Below the pieces are notes generated by a model. The model searched no databases. It was not told where the DNA came from and worked only from the letters and a program-made list of their open reading frames with translations. Made by a program: the position numbers and the translations under genes. Below are positions 49,076 through 58,084 of a DNA stretch of 64,000 nt, piece after piece. Within the stretch, counting starts at the first letter, position 1; the number at the start of each line of letters is the position of its first letter. Origin of the DNA: an uncultured Sphingomonadaceae bacterium (lineage in GTDB: Bacteria; Pseudomonadota; Alphaproteobacteria; Sphingomonadales; Sphingomonadaceae); assembly GCA_937996655.1 (NCBI GenBank), contig CALKUK010000014.1:479687-543686 (forward strand). Direction: 5' to 3'.

Positions 49076-49537
49076 ATGGACTGCATGGCTGAACCAGATA
49101 ACCTTGGAACAATGGTCGCCGACGTGTCGCATTTGATGCGTCGTGCTTTTGATGAACGCGCCAGGGGCATCGGGCTGTCGCGTCCCCAATGGCGTGTGCT
49201 GACGATGCTGCGGCGGCATGAGGGGATCAATCAGGGCGGTCTGGCGGATTTGGTTGAAGTCGAGCCAATCACGCTGTGCCGCATGGTGGATCGTCTCCAG
49301 GAAGCGGGATTGGTGGAACGCCGCGCAAACCCCGCGGACCGCCGGGCCTGGCTGTTGCATCTGACGGACAAGGCCCGTGCGTTGCTGGAAGAGATGCGCC
49401 CGATGGCCGTCAGCCTGTTTGATGAGGCCATGTCTGGGCTTGAGACCGCAGAGCGGGCGGAACTGTTCCGCATGCTGGAGCGGATACGGACAAATTTGTC
49501 GCGGCGAACGCCGCAGGAGCTGATTGTAAATGGCTGA
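49076..49537 (+). CDS. MarR-family transcriptional repressor
   Basis: A 153-residue winged-helix regulator (LSRPQWRVLTMLRRHEGINQGGLADLVEVEPITLCRMVDRLQEAGLVERRANPADRRAWLLHLTDKARALLEEM is the full wHTH with the DxR wing). It probably represses the emrAB-like efflux genes behind it and is released by a hydrophobic ligand. No Shine-Dalgarno is seen before either possible start (49076 or the in-frame ATG at 49085), and the operator abuts the first; the message may be leaderless. Overlaps the emrA-like gene by 8 bases. Confidence 0.88.
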   Translation: MDCMAEPDNLGTMVADVSHLMRRAFDERARGIGLSRPQWRVLTMLRRHEGINQGGLADLVEVEPITLCRMVDRLQEAGLVERRANPADRRAWLLHLTDKARALLEEMRPMAVSLFDEAMSGLETAERAELFRMLERIRTNLSRRTPQELIVNG

Positions 49538-50597
49538 TAGAGACCCGCAAATCACGATGGACCGCGCCAGCCTGACGCCGGAGCATCTTCCCTCTGCGCG
49601 CAGAAAATGGGTGCGCCCGGTCTTGATGGCATCTGTTCCGCTTCTGCTCGTTGCAGGCGGGATCGCCTATTATGTCGCCAACGACCATTATGTGTCGACC
49701 GACAATGCCTATGTCCAGCAGGATAAGGTGTCGGTGTCGGCAGAGGTGAATGGCCGCATCGTGGATGTGAACGTCCGCGAAAACCAGACGGTCAAGGCCG
49801 GTGATCTGCTGTTCCGAATTGATCCGGAGCCCTATCAACTGGCCGCCGCACAGGCGGATGCCGCCATTGCCTCGGCTCAGGTGCGGCTAAACACGCTTCA
49901 GACCGATTATCAAACCAGCGGTGTCGACATTGCCAGCGCGCGGGAGAATGTGGCCTTCTTTACGAAGGAATATGATCGCCAGTCCAAGCTGATGCAAACG
50001 GGCTTCACCACCAAGGCGCGGCTGCAAGAGGCAGAGCATGCCTTGGCAGAGGCGCGCAGCCGGTTGTCCACGGCAGAGGCAGATGCGCAAAAGGCGCAGT
50101 CGCAGCTTGCCACAGGTGCGGCGGCGCCCGGCGTCAACCCGCAGGTTTTGGCGGCGCAGGTCCAGAAGCGTAAGGCGCTGCTCGATCTGTCACGGACGGA
50201 AGTGCGCGCACCGGAATCAGGCGTTGTCAGTCAGGCGGACCGTCTTCAAGTCGGGCAGATGATGGTGACCGGCCTGCCGGCCGTCACGATTGTGTCGACC
50301 ACAGGCACCTGGATTGAGGCCAATTTCAAGGAAACTGACCTTAACCATATGCAGGTCGGGCAAATCGCCGAGCTTACCTTTGACGCCTATCCAAAGCTCA
50401 AGCTGAAGGGCCGTGTTGCAAGCATCGGCGCCGGCACAGGGTCTGAATTCTCCGTGCTGCCCGCGCAGAACGCCAATGGCAATTGGGTGAAGGTGACACA
50501 GCGTGTGCCGGTGCGTATCGCGATTGACGGCAAGTCGCCCCGCCCCCTGATTGCCGGCCTGTCCACGCACGTCCGCATCGATACGTCCGGCCGCTGA
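49530..50597 (+). CDS. emrA: EmrA/HlyD-type membrane fusion protein
   Basis: A 355-residue periplasmic adaptor of a tripartite drug efflux pump. One membrane anchor at about residues 31-52 (VLMASVPLLLVAGGIAYYVA), lipoyl/barrel-sandwich halves (VSVSAEVNGRIVDVNVRENQTVKAGDLLFRIDP and LSRTEVRAPESGVVSQADRLQVGQMM) flanking a helical hairpin of ~100 residues, and a C-terminal beta-barrel. It would join the MFS pump behind it to an outer-membrane channel, whose gene is not in the window. Confidence 0.9.
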   Translation: MADRDPQITMDRASLTPEHLPSARRKWVRPVLMASVPLLLVAGGIAYYVANDHYVSTDNAYVQQDKVSVSAEVNGRIVDVNVRENQTVKAGDLLFRIDPEPYQLAAAQADAAIASAQVRLNTLQTDYQTSGVDIASARENVAFFTKEYDRQSKLMQTGFTTKARLQEAEHALAEARSRLSTAEADAQKAQSQLATGAAAPGVNPQVLAAQVQKRKALLDLSRTEVRAPESGVVSQADRLQVGQMMVTGLPAVTIVSTTGTWIEANFKETDLNHMQVGQIAELTFDAYPKLKLKGRVASIGAGTGSEFSVLPAQNANGNWVKVTQRVPVRIAIDGKSPRPLIAGLSTHVRIDTSGR

Positions 50598-50600
50598 GCC

Positions 50601-52151
50601 ATGGCGAGCGCCGCGTTCGTCCCGGGCAAGCCGCATCTTGCCGTTGAGAAGAAGGGTCTGCTGACGCTCGCCATCATGGGCGCAGCCATGATCCAGATCC
50701 TCGATTCGACCATCGCCAATGTCGCCATCCCGCACATGCAGACCAGCCTTGGGGCGACGCAGGATACCGTTACATGGGTCTTGACCAGCTATATCGTCGC
50801 GGGTGCGGTCGTCATGCCGATTACCGGCTGGCTGGCCGACCGGATTGGATCACGCCGCTTGTTCATCGCGGCGACCATCGGCTTCATCCTGACATCCATG
50901 TTGTGCGGGATCTCCGTCAACCTCACGGAAATGGTCATCTTTCGCATCTTGCAGGGGGTCTGTGCCGCGTTCATCGCGCCTTTGTCCCAATCCATTCTGC
51001 TCGACATCAACAAACCTGAGGATGCGCCCAAAGCCATGGGCATGTGGGGCATGGGCGTGATGGTGGCACCCATTTTCGGCCCGATGATCGGGGGTTGGCT
51101 GACGGAAAATTATAATTGGCGCTGGGTCTTCTACATCAATCTGCCCATCGGCATCCCAACGGTCGCGATCCTTTTGTGGCTGCTACCAAGCCGCGCAATC
51201 AACCGGCGCTATTTTGATGGCCTGGGCTTTGCAGCTCTCGCCATAGGTGTCGCGACCCTCCAGCTGATGCTGGACCGTGGCCAGCATGAAGACTGGTTTG
51301 AAAGCTGGGAAATCCGGCTGGAAGCGATTTTGGCCATTTCCGCTTTGTGGGTTTTCTTTGTCCACCAATGGACGACGAAGAAGCCGATGTTCGATCCGGA
51401 ACTCGTCACCGATCGCAATTTTGCGACGTCGCTGATGTTCATGGTGATGATCGGCATCATGATGTTTGGTGTGTTTGCACTGTTGCCGCCCATGCTCCAA
51501 TCGCTGTTTGGCTATACCGTGTTTGACACGGGTATGCTGCTTGCCCCGCGCGGCATTGGGATCCTCATCGCCATGAGAATTGCCACGCGCCTTGCGGGCA
51601 AGGTCGACGCGCGGTTCACGGTCGGCGTTGGCTTTGTGATCACCATCGTCTCGCTGTGGGAGATGACCCAATGGGGCCTGATGATGGATTGGAAGCCTGT
51701 GTTCTACACCGGCCTTTTGCAGGGCTTCGGCATGGGGTTTGTGTTCATTCCGATGAACCAGCTGGCCTTTGCGACCCTATCCATGAAGCATCGGACCGAC
51801 GGCTCCAGCCTGCTCTATCTTGTGCGCAGTATCGGCAGCAGCATCGGTATTTCGATTATGACGACGCTGCTGACGCGGAATCTGCAAACGAGCCATGAAG
51901 ATTTGGCATCGCACATCACATCCTCGTCCATGTCGGCTGTAGACCCGGCGACAGCCGACCGGTTTCAGGTGATCGGGGAGACCGTTCTCGCCGTGATCAA
52001 TGGAGAAGTGACGCGGCAGGCGGCGATGATCGCCTATCTGGACAATTTCCAGTTCATGATGGTGCTGCTGATCGTCTTCATGCCGCTCATCCTGTTGATG
52101 AAGCCGCCAAAGGGTCCGCCGGGGGCGATGGTCCACCCGGTCGGCGAATAA
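50601..52151 (+). CDS. emrB: EmrB-type MFS drug transporter (DHA2, 14 TM)
   Basis: A 516-residue 14-helix major facilitator transporter of the DHA2 family. Motif C/signature DSTIANVAIPHMQTSLGA, motif A GWLADRIGSRRLF between helices 2 and 3, and MVAPIFGPMIGGWL (motif C) in helix 5 are clear. Pumps hydrophobic drugs in exchange for protons together with EmrA. It starts 3 bases after the emrA stop. The stop codon touches that of the convergent mltG gene. Confidence 0.92.
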   Translation: MASAAFVPGKPHLAVEKKGLLTLAIMGAAMIQILDSTIANVAIPHMQTSLGATQDTVTWVLTSYIVAGAVVMPITGWLADRIGSRRLFIAATIGFILTSMLCGISVNLTEMVIFRILQGVCAAFIAPLSQSILLDINKPEDAPKAMGMWGMGVMVAPIFGPMIGGWLTENYNWRWVFYINLPIGIPTVAILLWLLPSRAINRRYFDGLGFAALAIGVATLQLMLDRGQHEDWFESWEIRLEAILAISALWVFFVHQWTTKKPMFDPELVTDRNFATSLMFMVMIGIMMFGVFALLPPMLQSLFGYTVFDTGMLLAPRGIGILIAMRIATRLAGKVDARFTVGVGFVITIVSLWEMTQWGLMMDWKPVFYTGLLQGFGMGFVFIPMNQLAFATLSMKHRTDGSSLLYLVRSIGSSIGISIMTTLLTRNLQTSHEDLASHITSSSMSAVDPATADRFQVIGETVLAVINGEVTRQAAMIAYLDNFQFMMVLLIVFMPLILLMKPPKGPPGAMVHPVGE

Positions 52152-53084
52152 CTACATCTCGCCGCGGGACTTTCGGATGGCGTACCATTTGTCGACGTTC
52201 GCATTATGCTCGGCCAGCGTTTCGGCAAATACATGCCCCCCTGTGCCGTCGGCCACAAAATAAAGCGCGCGCGTAGGTGCAGGGTTGAGGACGGCCGCAA
52301 TGGCTTCCTTGCCCGGATTGGTGATCGGCCCAATGGGCAGCCCAGCGCGGGCATAGGTGTTATACCCGTTATCGGCCTGCAATTCTGAACGCAGGATGCG
52401 GCGGCCCAATGGCCTGCCCTTGGTCACCGGGTAGATGACCGTCGGGTCAGCCTGCAGCCGCATGCCGATTTTCAACCGGTTGGAATAGACTCCCGCAACA
52501 GTGCGGCGTTCGGCGGCTTTGCCGGTTTCCTTTTCCACAATCCCTGCAAGGATGATGGCCTCTTGCGGGCTGTTGGCCACGGTTGCTGCGGACCGTTCTG
52601 CCCAAAGCTTGGCGAGTGTCTGTGACATGGCCAACTGCATCCGGCGCAGAACCGCCGACCGCTTTTCACCGCGGGTATAGGCATAGCTGTCCGGCAGGAC
52701 GGAGCCTTCGGCTGGCACATCGACCTCACCGGTCAACTGCGGCGCCGCCTTCAGCCGTTCATAGACCATGATGGAGGGCATCCCGGGTGTAATGGTGACA
52801 AAACGCTGGAGCGTCTTGCCCTCCTGAAGCAGCCCGAGAATTTCACCGGCCGACATGCCCTTTTTGATGGCATATTCGCCGGGCTTGATCGGCTCATTTG
52901 AGCCGAAGACCCGCGCATAGTTGAGGAACCCCGAGGCAGAGTCGACCGCCCCGGCCTCTTCCAAGGCGGCGGCAGCCGTGTGCAGGCTAGACCCCGGCTG
53001 GATGACGACCGACACATCCTCATCCGCTCGCCCCCCGCACGCGGCGAGGAGGAGAACGAGCAAGATGGGGAGGAGGCGTTTCAT
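52152..53084 (-). CDS. mltG: Endolytic murein transglycosylase MltG
   Basis: A 310-residue YceG-family enzyme that cleaves nascent peptidoglycan strands and sets glycan length. The N-terminus has a signal/lipobox-like LLLAACGGR rather than a full membrane anchor, so it may be a lipoprotein. LysM-like region with the conserved IKKGMSAGEILGLLQEGK, catalytic Glu in AGIVEKETGKAAERRTVAGVYSNRL and the C-terminal LPIGPITNPGKEAIAAVLNPA. It is the last gene of the fab cluster, a linkage found widely in proteobacteria. Confidence 0.92.
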   Translation of the reverse strand: MKRLLPILLVLLLAACGGRADEDVSVVIQPGSSLHTAAAALEEAGAVDSASGFLNYARVFGSNEPIKPGEYAIKKGMSAGEILGLLQEGKTLQRFVTITPGMPSIMVYERLKAAPQLTGEVDVPAEGSVLPDSYAYTRGEKRSAVLRRMQLAMSQTLAKLWAERSAATVANSPQEAIILAGIVEKETGKAAERRTVAGVYSNRLKIGMRLQADPTVIYPVTKGRPLGRRILRSELQADNGYNTYARAGLPIGPITNPGKEAIAAVLNPAPTRALYFVADGTGGHVFAETLAEHNANVDKWYAIRKSRGEM

Positions 53085-53115
53085 TTAAACTCTCCGGTCA
53101 CTTGGCCAGAGCCGA

Positions 53116-54372
53116 TTAAACCGCCTTCATCACGATGCTGGCGTTTGTGCCGCCAAAGCCGAAGCTGTTGTTGAGGATGGCGCGCACCTGACGCTTTTTG
53201 GCGACATGGGGCACGAGATCAACGCCCTCGGTGCCTTCGTCCGGATTGTCGAGATTGAGCGTGGGCGGCACAATCTGGTCACGGATGGCGAGGATGCAGA
53301 AGATGGCTTCCACAGCGCCCGCGCCGCCCAGCAAGTGGCCGATGGCAGACTTGGTGCTGCTCATCGACGCGCCACCCAGATCATTGCCGAGCACGCGCTT
53401 AACCGCGCCCAGCTCGATCGTGTCGGCCATGGTCGATGTGCCATGGGCGTTCACATAATCGATGTCACCGGCGTCCAGCCCGGCCTTGCGCAAAGCCATA
53501 CGCATGGCGAGTTCTGCGCCCTTGCCTTCTGGGTGCGGGGCCGTGACGTGATAGGCGTCGCCCGACAGGCCATATCCCACGACTTCCGCGTAAATCTTGG
53601 CCCCACGCGCCTTGGCGTGTTCATATTCTTCGAGCACCAACACGCCCGCACCTTCACCCATCACAAAGCCATCGCGGTCCTTGTCATAGGGGCGGCTGGC
53701 CTGTTCTGGCCGGTCATTAAAGCTGCAGTTGAGCGCGCGGGCCTGAGCAAAGCCGGCAACGCCAAGCGGGTTGATCGTGCCTTCGGCACCGCCCGCCAGC
53801 ATGATATCGGCATCGCCATCCTTGATCATCCGCGCGGCATCCCCAATCGAGTGCGCGCCGGTGGAACAGGCGGTGACGACCGCATGGTTCGGACCCATTA
53901 GGCCGTATTTGATGCTGACCTGACCCGAGATCAGGTTGATCAGGCGACCATGGACGAAGTGCGGCGAAACACGGCCCGGGCCTTTTTCGTGGAGAACAAT
54001 CGATTCGCTCTCAATGCCTGGAAGACCGCCAATGCCCGAACCGATTGAGCATCCCGTGCGCATCTTCAGATCATCGTCCATGTCCAGAAGGCCGGCATCT
54101 TCCATCGCCTGCCCCGCGGCATCGATGCCATAGATGATGAACGGATCAACCTGACGCTGGATTTTGTGGTCCACGCGCTTGTCCGGATCAAAGCCCCAAG
54201 GATGGTCCTTGGCCTTCACTTCGCATGCGATGTGACACTTCTGGTCAGACGCGTCGAAACGCGTGATTTTTCCGGCACCGGATTTTCCGGCGATCAGATT
54301 GGCCCAGGTTGTCTCAACATCTGCACCCAAGGGGGTGACAAGTCCTAGACCTGTAACGACGACACGGCGCAT
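53116..54372 (-). CDS. fabF: Beta-ketoacyl-ACP synthase II
   Basis: Chain-elongating condensing enzyme of fatty acid synthesis. 418 residues; catalytic triad Cys169 (TACSTGAHS), His310 (NAHGTSTM) and His346 (AIGHLLGGAGA). Start ATG at 54372 (MRRVVVTGLGLVTPLG) is supported by GTGGAG eight bases upstream; a GTG four codons earlier is possible but less likely. Order fabD-fabG-acpP-fabF-mltG on the minus strand; acpP is 98 bases upstream. Confidence 0.96.
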   Translation of the reverse strand: MRRVVVTGLGLVTPLGADVETTWANLIAGKSGAGKITRFDASDQKCHIACEVKAKDHPWGFDPDKRVDHKIQRQVDPFIIYGIDAAGQAMEDAGLLDMDDDLKMRTGCSIGSGIGGLPGIESESIVLHEKGPGRVSPHFVHGRLINLISGQVSIKYGLMGPNHAVVTACSTGAHSIGDAARMIKDGDADIMLAGGAEGTINPLGVAGFAQARALNCSFNDRPEQASRPYDKDRDGFVMGEGAGVLVLEEYEHAKARGAKIYAEVVGYGLSGDAYHVTAPHPEGKGAELAMRMALRKAGLDAGDIDYVNAHGTSTMADTIELGAVKRVLGNDLGGASMSSTKSAIGHLLGGAGAVEAIFCILAIRDQIVPPTLNLDNPDEGTEGVDLVPHVAKKRQVRAILNNSFGFGGTNASIVMKAV

Positions 54373-54470
54373 ATGCGGCTCCACTTTTCCAGAATCAAAA
54401 ACGGCTCCCGAACAGGCCGGAAACCGTCTTCGATATCAGCGATTCTTTCAAGGCGATGACGCCTTACCGA

Positions 54471-54707
54471 TCAGCCTTTGTTGCTGTCGATGTAAGCAAT
54501 CGCGTCCTTGACGGTCGAAATCTTTTCGGCAGCATCATCAGGGATTTCAACGCCGAATTCTTCTTCGAACGCCATGACGAGCTCGACGATGTCGAGGCTG
54601 TCCGCGCCCAAATCGTCAATGAAGCTCGCTTCTTCGGTCACCTTGTCGGCTTCGACGCCGAGGTGCTCAACGACGATCTTCTTTACGCGGTCGGCGGTGT
54701 CGCTCAT
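54471..54707 (-). CDS. acpP: Acyl carrier protein
   Basis: A 78-residue acidic carrier protein. The phosphopantetheine attachment is Ser37 in GADSLDIVEL. It starts at the ATG at 54707 (MSDTADRVKKIVVEHLGVE), with AAGGG upstream; an in-frame extension adds a non-homologous ten residues. It carries all intermediates between the FabD, FabG and FabF enzymes encoded beside it. The 103 bases between fabG and acpP probably hold a separate strong promoter, as elsewhere. Confidence 0.97.
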   Translation of the reverse strand: MSDTADRVKKIVVEHLGVEADKVTEEASFIDDLGADSLDIVELVMAFEEEFGVEIPDDAAEKISTVKDAIAYIDSNKG

Positions 54708-54810
54708 GGATAACCCTTCTCGTTCATGTGTGAGCAATAATTCACGAGCAGCCCTAATAGGCCGCGTTTAGTGATGCAAGCCCTATGGTACGTGTTGTGC
54801 CATTTCGGCC

Positions 54811-55551
54811 TTAGATCATCGCCATCCCGCCATTGACGTGCAGGGTCTGACCCGTGACGTAACCGGCTTCTTTGCTGGCAAGATAGACGGCTGCAGCTGC
54901 GATATCCGCGCCTTCGCCCATATGTCCGGCGGGAATGCGCGCATTGAGCGCTTCCTTCTGCGCATCGGGGAGAACATCCGTCATTGCGGAGGAGATAAAG
55001 CCCGGCGCGATGCAGTTCACGGTCACATTGCGGCTCGCCAATTCCTGCGCGAGGCTTTTCGACATGCCGATGATGCCCGCTTTGGAGGCGGCATAGTTGG
55101 ATTGCCCGGGGTTGCCGGTGACGCCAACCACGCTGGTAACCGAAATGATGCGGCCGAAGCGCGCCTTCATCATCGGCTTGGCCGCGGCCCGGCACAGGCG
55201 GAAGGCGGCTTCCAGATTGATGCGGATCACGTCCGACCAGTCTTCATCCTTCATCCGCAGGATCAGGCCGTCGCGGGTGACGCCCGCATTGTTGACGAGA
55301 ATGTCCAGCTGCCCGCCCAACGCGTCGACGGCGGACGGCACCAGCGCATCAACGGCAGCTGCATCGCCCAGATTGCAGGGCAGGATGACGGTTTCGCCAC
55401 CAATTTCAGCCTGAACCGCCTTGAGCGCATCCTCACGCGTGCCGGACAAAGCCACCTTGGCGCCCTGCGCGACAAGCGATTTCGCAATGGCAGATCCAAT
55501 CCCGCCAGACGCCCCAGTGACGAGCGCGGTCATTCCTGTAAGGTCGAACAT
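54811..55551 (-). CDS. fabG: 3-oxoacyl-ACP reductase
   Basis: NADPH-dependent ketoreductase of fatty acid synthesis; 246 residues. TGASGGIG at about 13-20, NNAG near 88, catalytic Ser in ISVTSVVG, and YAASKAG with Tyr and Lys near 151-155. Context (between fabD and acpP) separates it from the many other SDRs. Its ATG shares one base with the fabD stop (TGATG). Confidence 0.96.
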   Translation of the reverse strand: MFDLTGMTALVTGASGGIGSAIAKSLVAQGAKVALSGTREDALKAVQAEIGGETVILPCNLGDAAAVDALVPSAVDALGGQLDILVNNAGVTRDGLILRMKDEDWSDVIRINLEAAFRLCRAAAKPMMKARFGRIISVTSVVGVTGNPGQSNYAASKAGIIGMSKSLAQELASRNVTVNCIAPGFISSAMTDVLPDAQKEALNARIPAGHMGEGADIAAAAVYLASKEAGYVTGQTLHVNGGMAMI

Positions 55552-56489
55552 CAGAGGCCTTTCACCAGAGTTTCGATATCGTCCATCGTCACGATGCTTG
55601 TTGCCGTCGCGTCGGGGGCGGAGCGTTTGACCATCGCGGCCAGAACCTTGCCGCCGAATTCGACATAGTCATGCACACCCGCTGCGAACATGGCGATGAC
55701 CGACTCGCGCCAGCGGACGCGGCCGGTGACCTGTTCGACCAGGAGGCGTTTGATCGTGTCGGCGTCGGCCACGGGGGATGCTGTGACGTTGGCATATACA
55801 GGCACCAGCGGCGCCAAGAGCGTTGCCTTGGCGAGTGCTTCTGCCATGGCGTCGGCGGCGGGCTGCATCAGCGGGCAATGGAACGGGGCCGAGACGGGGA
55901 GGAGGACCCCGCGCTTGATGCCATGATCCTTCACCAGCTCAATCGCGCGCTCAATCGCGGCGCGGTGGCCGGAAATGACGACCTGCGAAGGATCATTGTC
56001 ATTGGCTACCGTGCAGACATCACCTTGCGCCGCCGCATCGGCCAAGGCCTGCGCCTTTTCAATATCGGCGCCCAAAAGGGCGGCCATCGCGCCGGTGCCG
56101 ACGGGGGTGGCGGCCTGCATCGCCTGACCGCGCAGCTTCAATAAGCGGGCCGTGGTGGACAGATCGAGCGCGCCGGCTGCACACAAAGCGGTATATTCGC
56201 CAAGGCTATGGCCCGCGACAAAGTCTGCCTTGTCGGCCAGGCGAATACCGCCTTCCTTTTCCGCCACGCGCAACGTCGCAATGGCGTTGGCCATGATGGC
56301 GGGCTGGGCGTTTTCGGTCAGCGTCAGCTGGTCCTCAGGCCCTTCGGTCATCAGCTTGAAAAGGCTCTGGCCCAGCGCCTCATCAACTTCTTGAAAGACT
56401 TCGCGGGCGACCGCGCTTGCATCGGCAAGGGATTTGCCCATGCCGACCGACTGGCTGCCCTGGCCTGGAAAGAGGAATGCCCGCATCAT
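55551..56489 (-). CDS. fabD: Malonyl-CoA-ACP transacylase
   Basis: Loads malonyl groups onto ACP. 312 residues; FLFPGQGSQSVGMG at the start, catalytic Ser95 in AGHSLGEYTAL, and His in SAPFHCPLMQ near 204. First gene of the fab cluster. The protein begins MM; either ATG could be used. Upstream lies the tRNA-Pro gene in the opposite orientation. Confidence 0.96.
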   Translation of the reverse strand: MMRAFLFPGQGSQSVGMGKSLADASAVAREVFQEVDEALGQSLFKLMTEGPEDQLTLTENAQPAIMANAIATLRVAEKEGGIRLADKADFVAGHSLGEYTALCAAGALDLSTTARLLKLRGQAMQAATPVGTGAMAALLGADIEKAQALADAAAQGDVCTVANDNDPSQVVISGHRAAIERAIELVKDHGIKRGVLLPVSAPFHCPLMQPAADAMAEALAKATLLAPLVPVYANVTASPVADADTIKRLLVEQVTGRVRWRESVIAMFAAGVHDYVEFGGKVLAAMVKRSAPDATATSIVTMDDIETLVKGL

Positions 56490-56664
56490 GTGTTCCTTCT
56501 GGCATAGCGTGTTTTGCGGGCGGTTAGGGGAAGGACACGCCCCTGTCGAGATGTGGCGTCGAGAGGGGCGAGCGATGCTTTTTCTTCAACGACGCTTGAA
56601 CAGGAGGATTTGCACGGCTAAGGGGCGCGCCTGCCTTCATCGGGGTCATGCCCGATAAAAGAGT

Positions 56665-56741
56665 CGGGGAGTAGCTCAGCCTGGTAGAGCACTGTCTTCG
56701 GGAGGCAGGGGCCGGAGGTTCGAATCCTCTCTCCCCGACCA
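56665..56741 (+). tRNA. tRNA-Pro(CGG)
   Basis: 77 bases including the encoded CCA end. Acceptor stem CGGGGAG/CTCCCCG (7 bp), D arm GCTC..GAGC, anticodon stem CTGTC/GGCAG with loop TTCGGGA giving anticodon CGG, and T arm GGAGG-TTCGAAT-CCTCT. The starting C and the CGGGG acceptor are usual for bacterial tRNA-Pro. A mobile element starts within about 300 bases downstream, so the 3' end could be an attachment site, though the element's recombinase is of the serine type, which less often uses tRNAs. Confidence 0.95.
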
Positions 56742-57049
56742 TTTTCTTCACAGCGAAATTATCTCACCCCTTTACGGGGCGCTGAAATGGCGCGGTTCTG
56801 CGCAGTTTCGAGCCCGAGTGAAAAGGGTCTGGGTCAGGGAAGCTGGCCCACTCTCTCTCCTCAGGCCCCTCTCTCTCCAAAATCTCTGGACCGCGCAGGT
56901 TTGGTCACAGAAATTTATACATCTATTTCAATGCCTTAAAAGATGGCCGGAACTTGGCTTTTCAGACCTTATTTGCCTGCCAAATCTTCAACGGCACTGA
57001 AAACGAAAATGCCCTGAACTTTGGGGCGCGCGATACGCTGACCTCAGCT
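56742..57049. other. Interval between the tRNA and the mobile element genes
   Basis: About 300 bases with only short, unconvincing frames. CCCC-TTTAC-GGGG at roughly 56767-56779 is a short hairpin that could end the tRNA transcript, without a T-run. I could not identify a duplicated tRNA end; the partner attachment site would lie beyond the right edge. Confidence 0.4.
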
Positions 57050-58039
57050 TCAATACTTCTGCTTCGCCGGAATGACCCCTCTTACGCCGCCACGAGGCTC
57101 TTCGACGTCACCCTTGCGCCGCGGGATCAGATGCATGTGGCAGTGGAAAATGGTCTGTCCAGCGTCTGCGCCGGCGTTGATGCCAACATTGAACGCGGTG
57201 ACCGAAGGATCGATTTGAAGGATCAAAGCTCGCTGCTGCTCCATCAGCGCCTGCATGGCATTCCTCTCAGGTTGGAACAGGTCGAAGAAGTCAGAGACGT
57301 GGCGCTTCGGGATTATCAGGGTGTGATGTTCGGTAACAGGAAAGCCATCCCGGAACGCGAGGGCCAACTCATTCTCTGCAATGATGCGCTCTGGTGGCAG
57401 CTCACAAAATGCGCAGCCTTCGCTCCGGCCAGCGTAGGCCGCGCTCATCCCTCGGAAGTCCGTATCGTCACGGTCGCGTTTGGTGGCATTGCACGAGTAA
57501 CAGAGCGCCTGGAGGTTATGCTGCTCGTCACTCCCACCGAGATTTCTCGGCAGGATGTGATCTACTTCGAGCGCCTTCTCGTCCGCTGAAATCCCGCAAA
57601 GTTCACACCTGAACTTTGCTCGCTTAAGGATCTCATATCGGGCAGTTCCGGGGACATAGCCCGTTGATTTTCGACGGTGCGCCCAAATCGCCTCTCCCCG
57701 CTTTCCGACATACTCATCAATCTTGGCCTGACACAGCGCAGCCAGTGCAGAAACCTCATCCGTGGTCAGCGTCTCGAAGTTTTTAAGCCGAAACCCGTCA
57801 TCCGAACGCTCGGTGATCTGGCGGTTTTTGGTCAGCACCTTGCCAACCATGTTCTTGGTGATCTGCTCGTAATATTCGATCTGTGAGGCGTCGTGAGACA
57901 CTAGCGCCTTTGCAATCTGATTGACCGAGGCCGCCCCCTTGGACGTCAGCAGCTCTAGCAACATGACGGGCTGATAGATGTGGGACATCCGCATCTCGTT
58001 GCGGATAAAATGCTCGAGGCTGGTAAAGGCGTCACTCAT
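57050..58039 (-). CDS. HNH endonuclease-HIT domain fusion protein
   Basis: A 329-residue three-part protein. Residues ~20-95 look like a winged-helix segment (PVMLLELLTSKGAASVNQIAKALV). Residues ~131-195 are an HNH nuclease: zinc cysteines 145/148 (RCELCG) and 180/183 (CYSCN) around VDHILPRNLGG with Asp160-His161 and N175. Residues ~207-329 are a HIT nucleotide hydrolase/transferase domain: CAFC at 209-212 and the triad-bearing HCHMHL at 299-304. Both active sites look complete. HIT enzymes act on nucleoside phosphoramidates, dinucleoside polyphosphates or adenylylated DNA; joining one to a DNA nuclease suggests nucleotide signalling or DNA-end processing. It is divergent from the GIY-YIG gene, at the edge of the mobile element. 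No clear ribosome-binding site before the ATG. Confidence 0.82.
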   Translation of the reverse strand: MSDAFTSLEHFIRNEMRMSHIYQPVMLLELLTSKGAASVNQIAKALVSHDASQIEYYEQITKNMVGKVLTKNRQITERSDDGFRLKNFETLTTDEVSALAALCQAKIDEYVGKRGEAIWAHRRKSTGYVPGTARYEILKRAKFRCELCGISADEKALEVDHILPRNLGGSDEQHNLQALCYSCNATKRDRDDTDFRGMSAAYAGRSEGCAFCELPPERIIAENELALAFRDGFPVTEHHTLIIPKRHVSDFFDLFQPERNAMQALMEQQRALILQIDPSVTAFNVGINAGADAGQTIFHCHMHLIPRRKGDVEEPRGGVRGVIPAKQKY

Positions 58040-58084
58040 GTGGTCAGTCTAACCAAGGATCAGAGCAAAGAAAGCGGGAGTTCA

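Noticed and set aside
56524..56751. Minus-strand 75-residue frame containing GERGFEPPAPASRR
   Set aside because: It is antisense to the tRNA-Pro gene; this phrase is a well-known artefact of translating tRNA complements.
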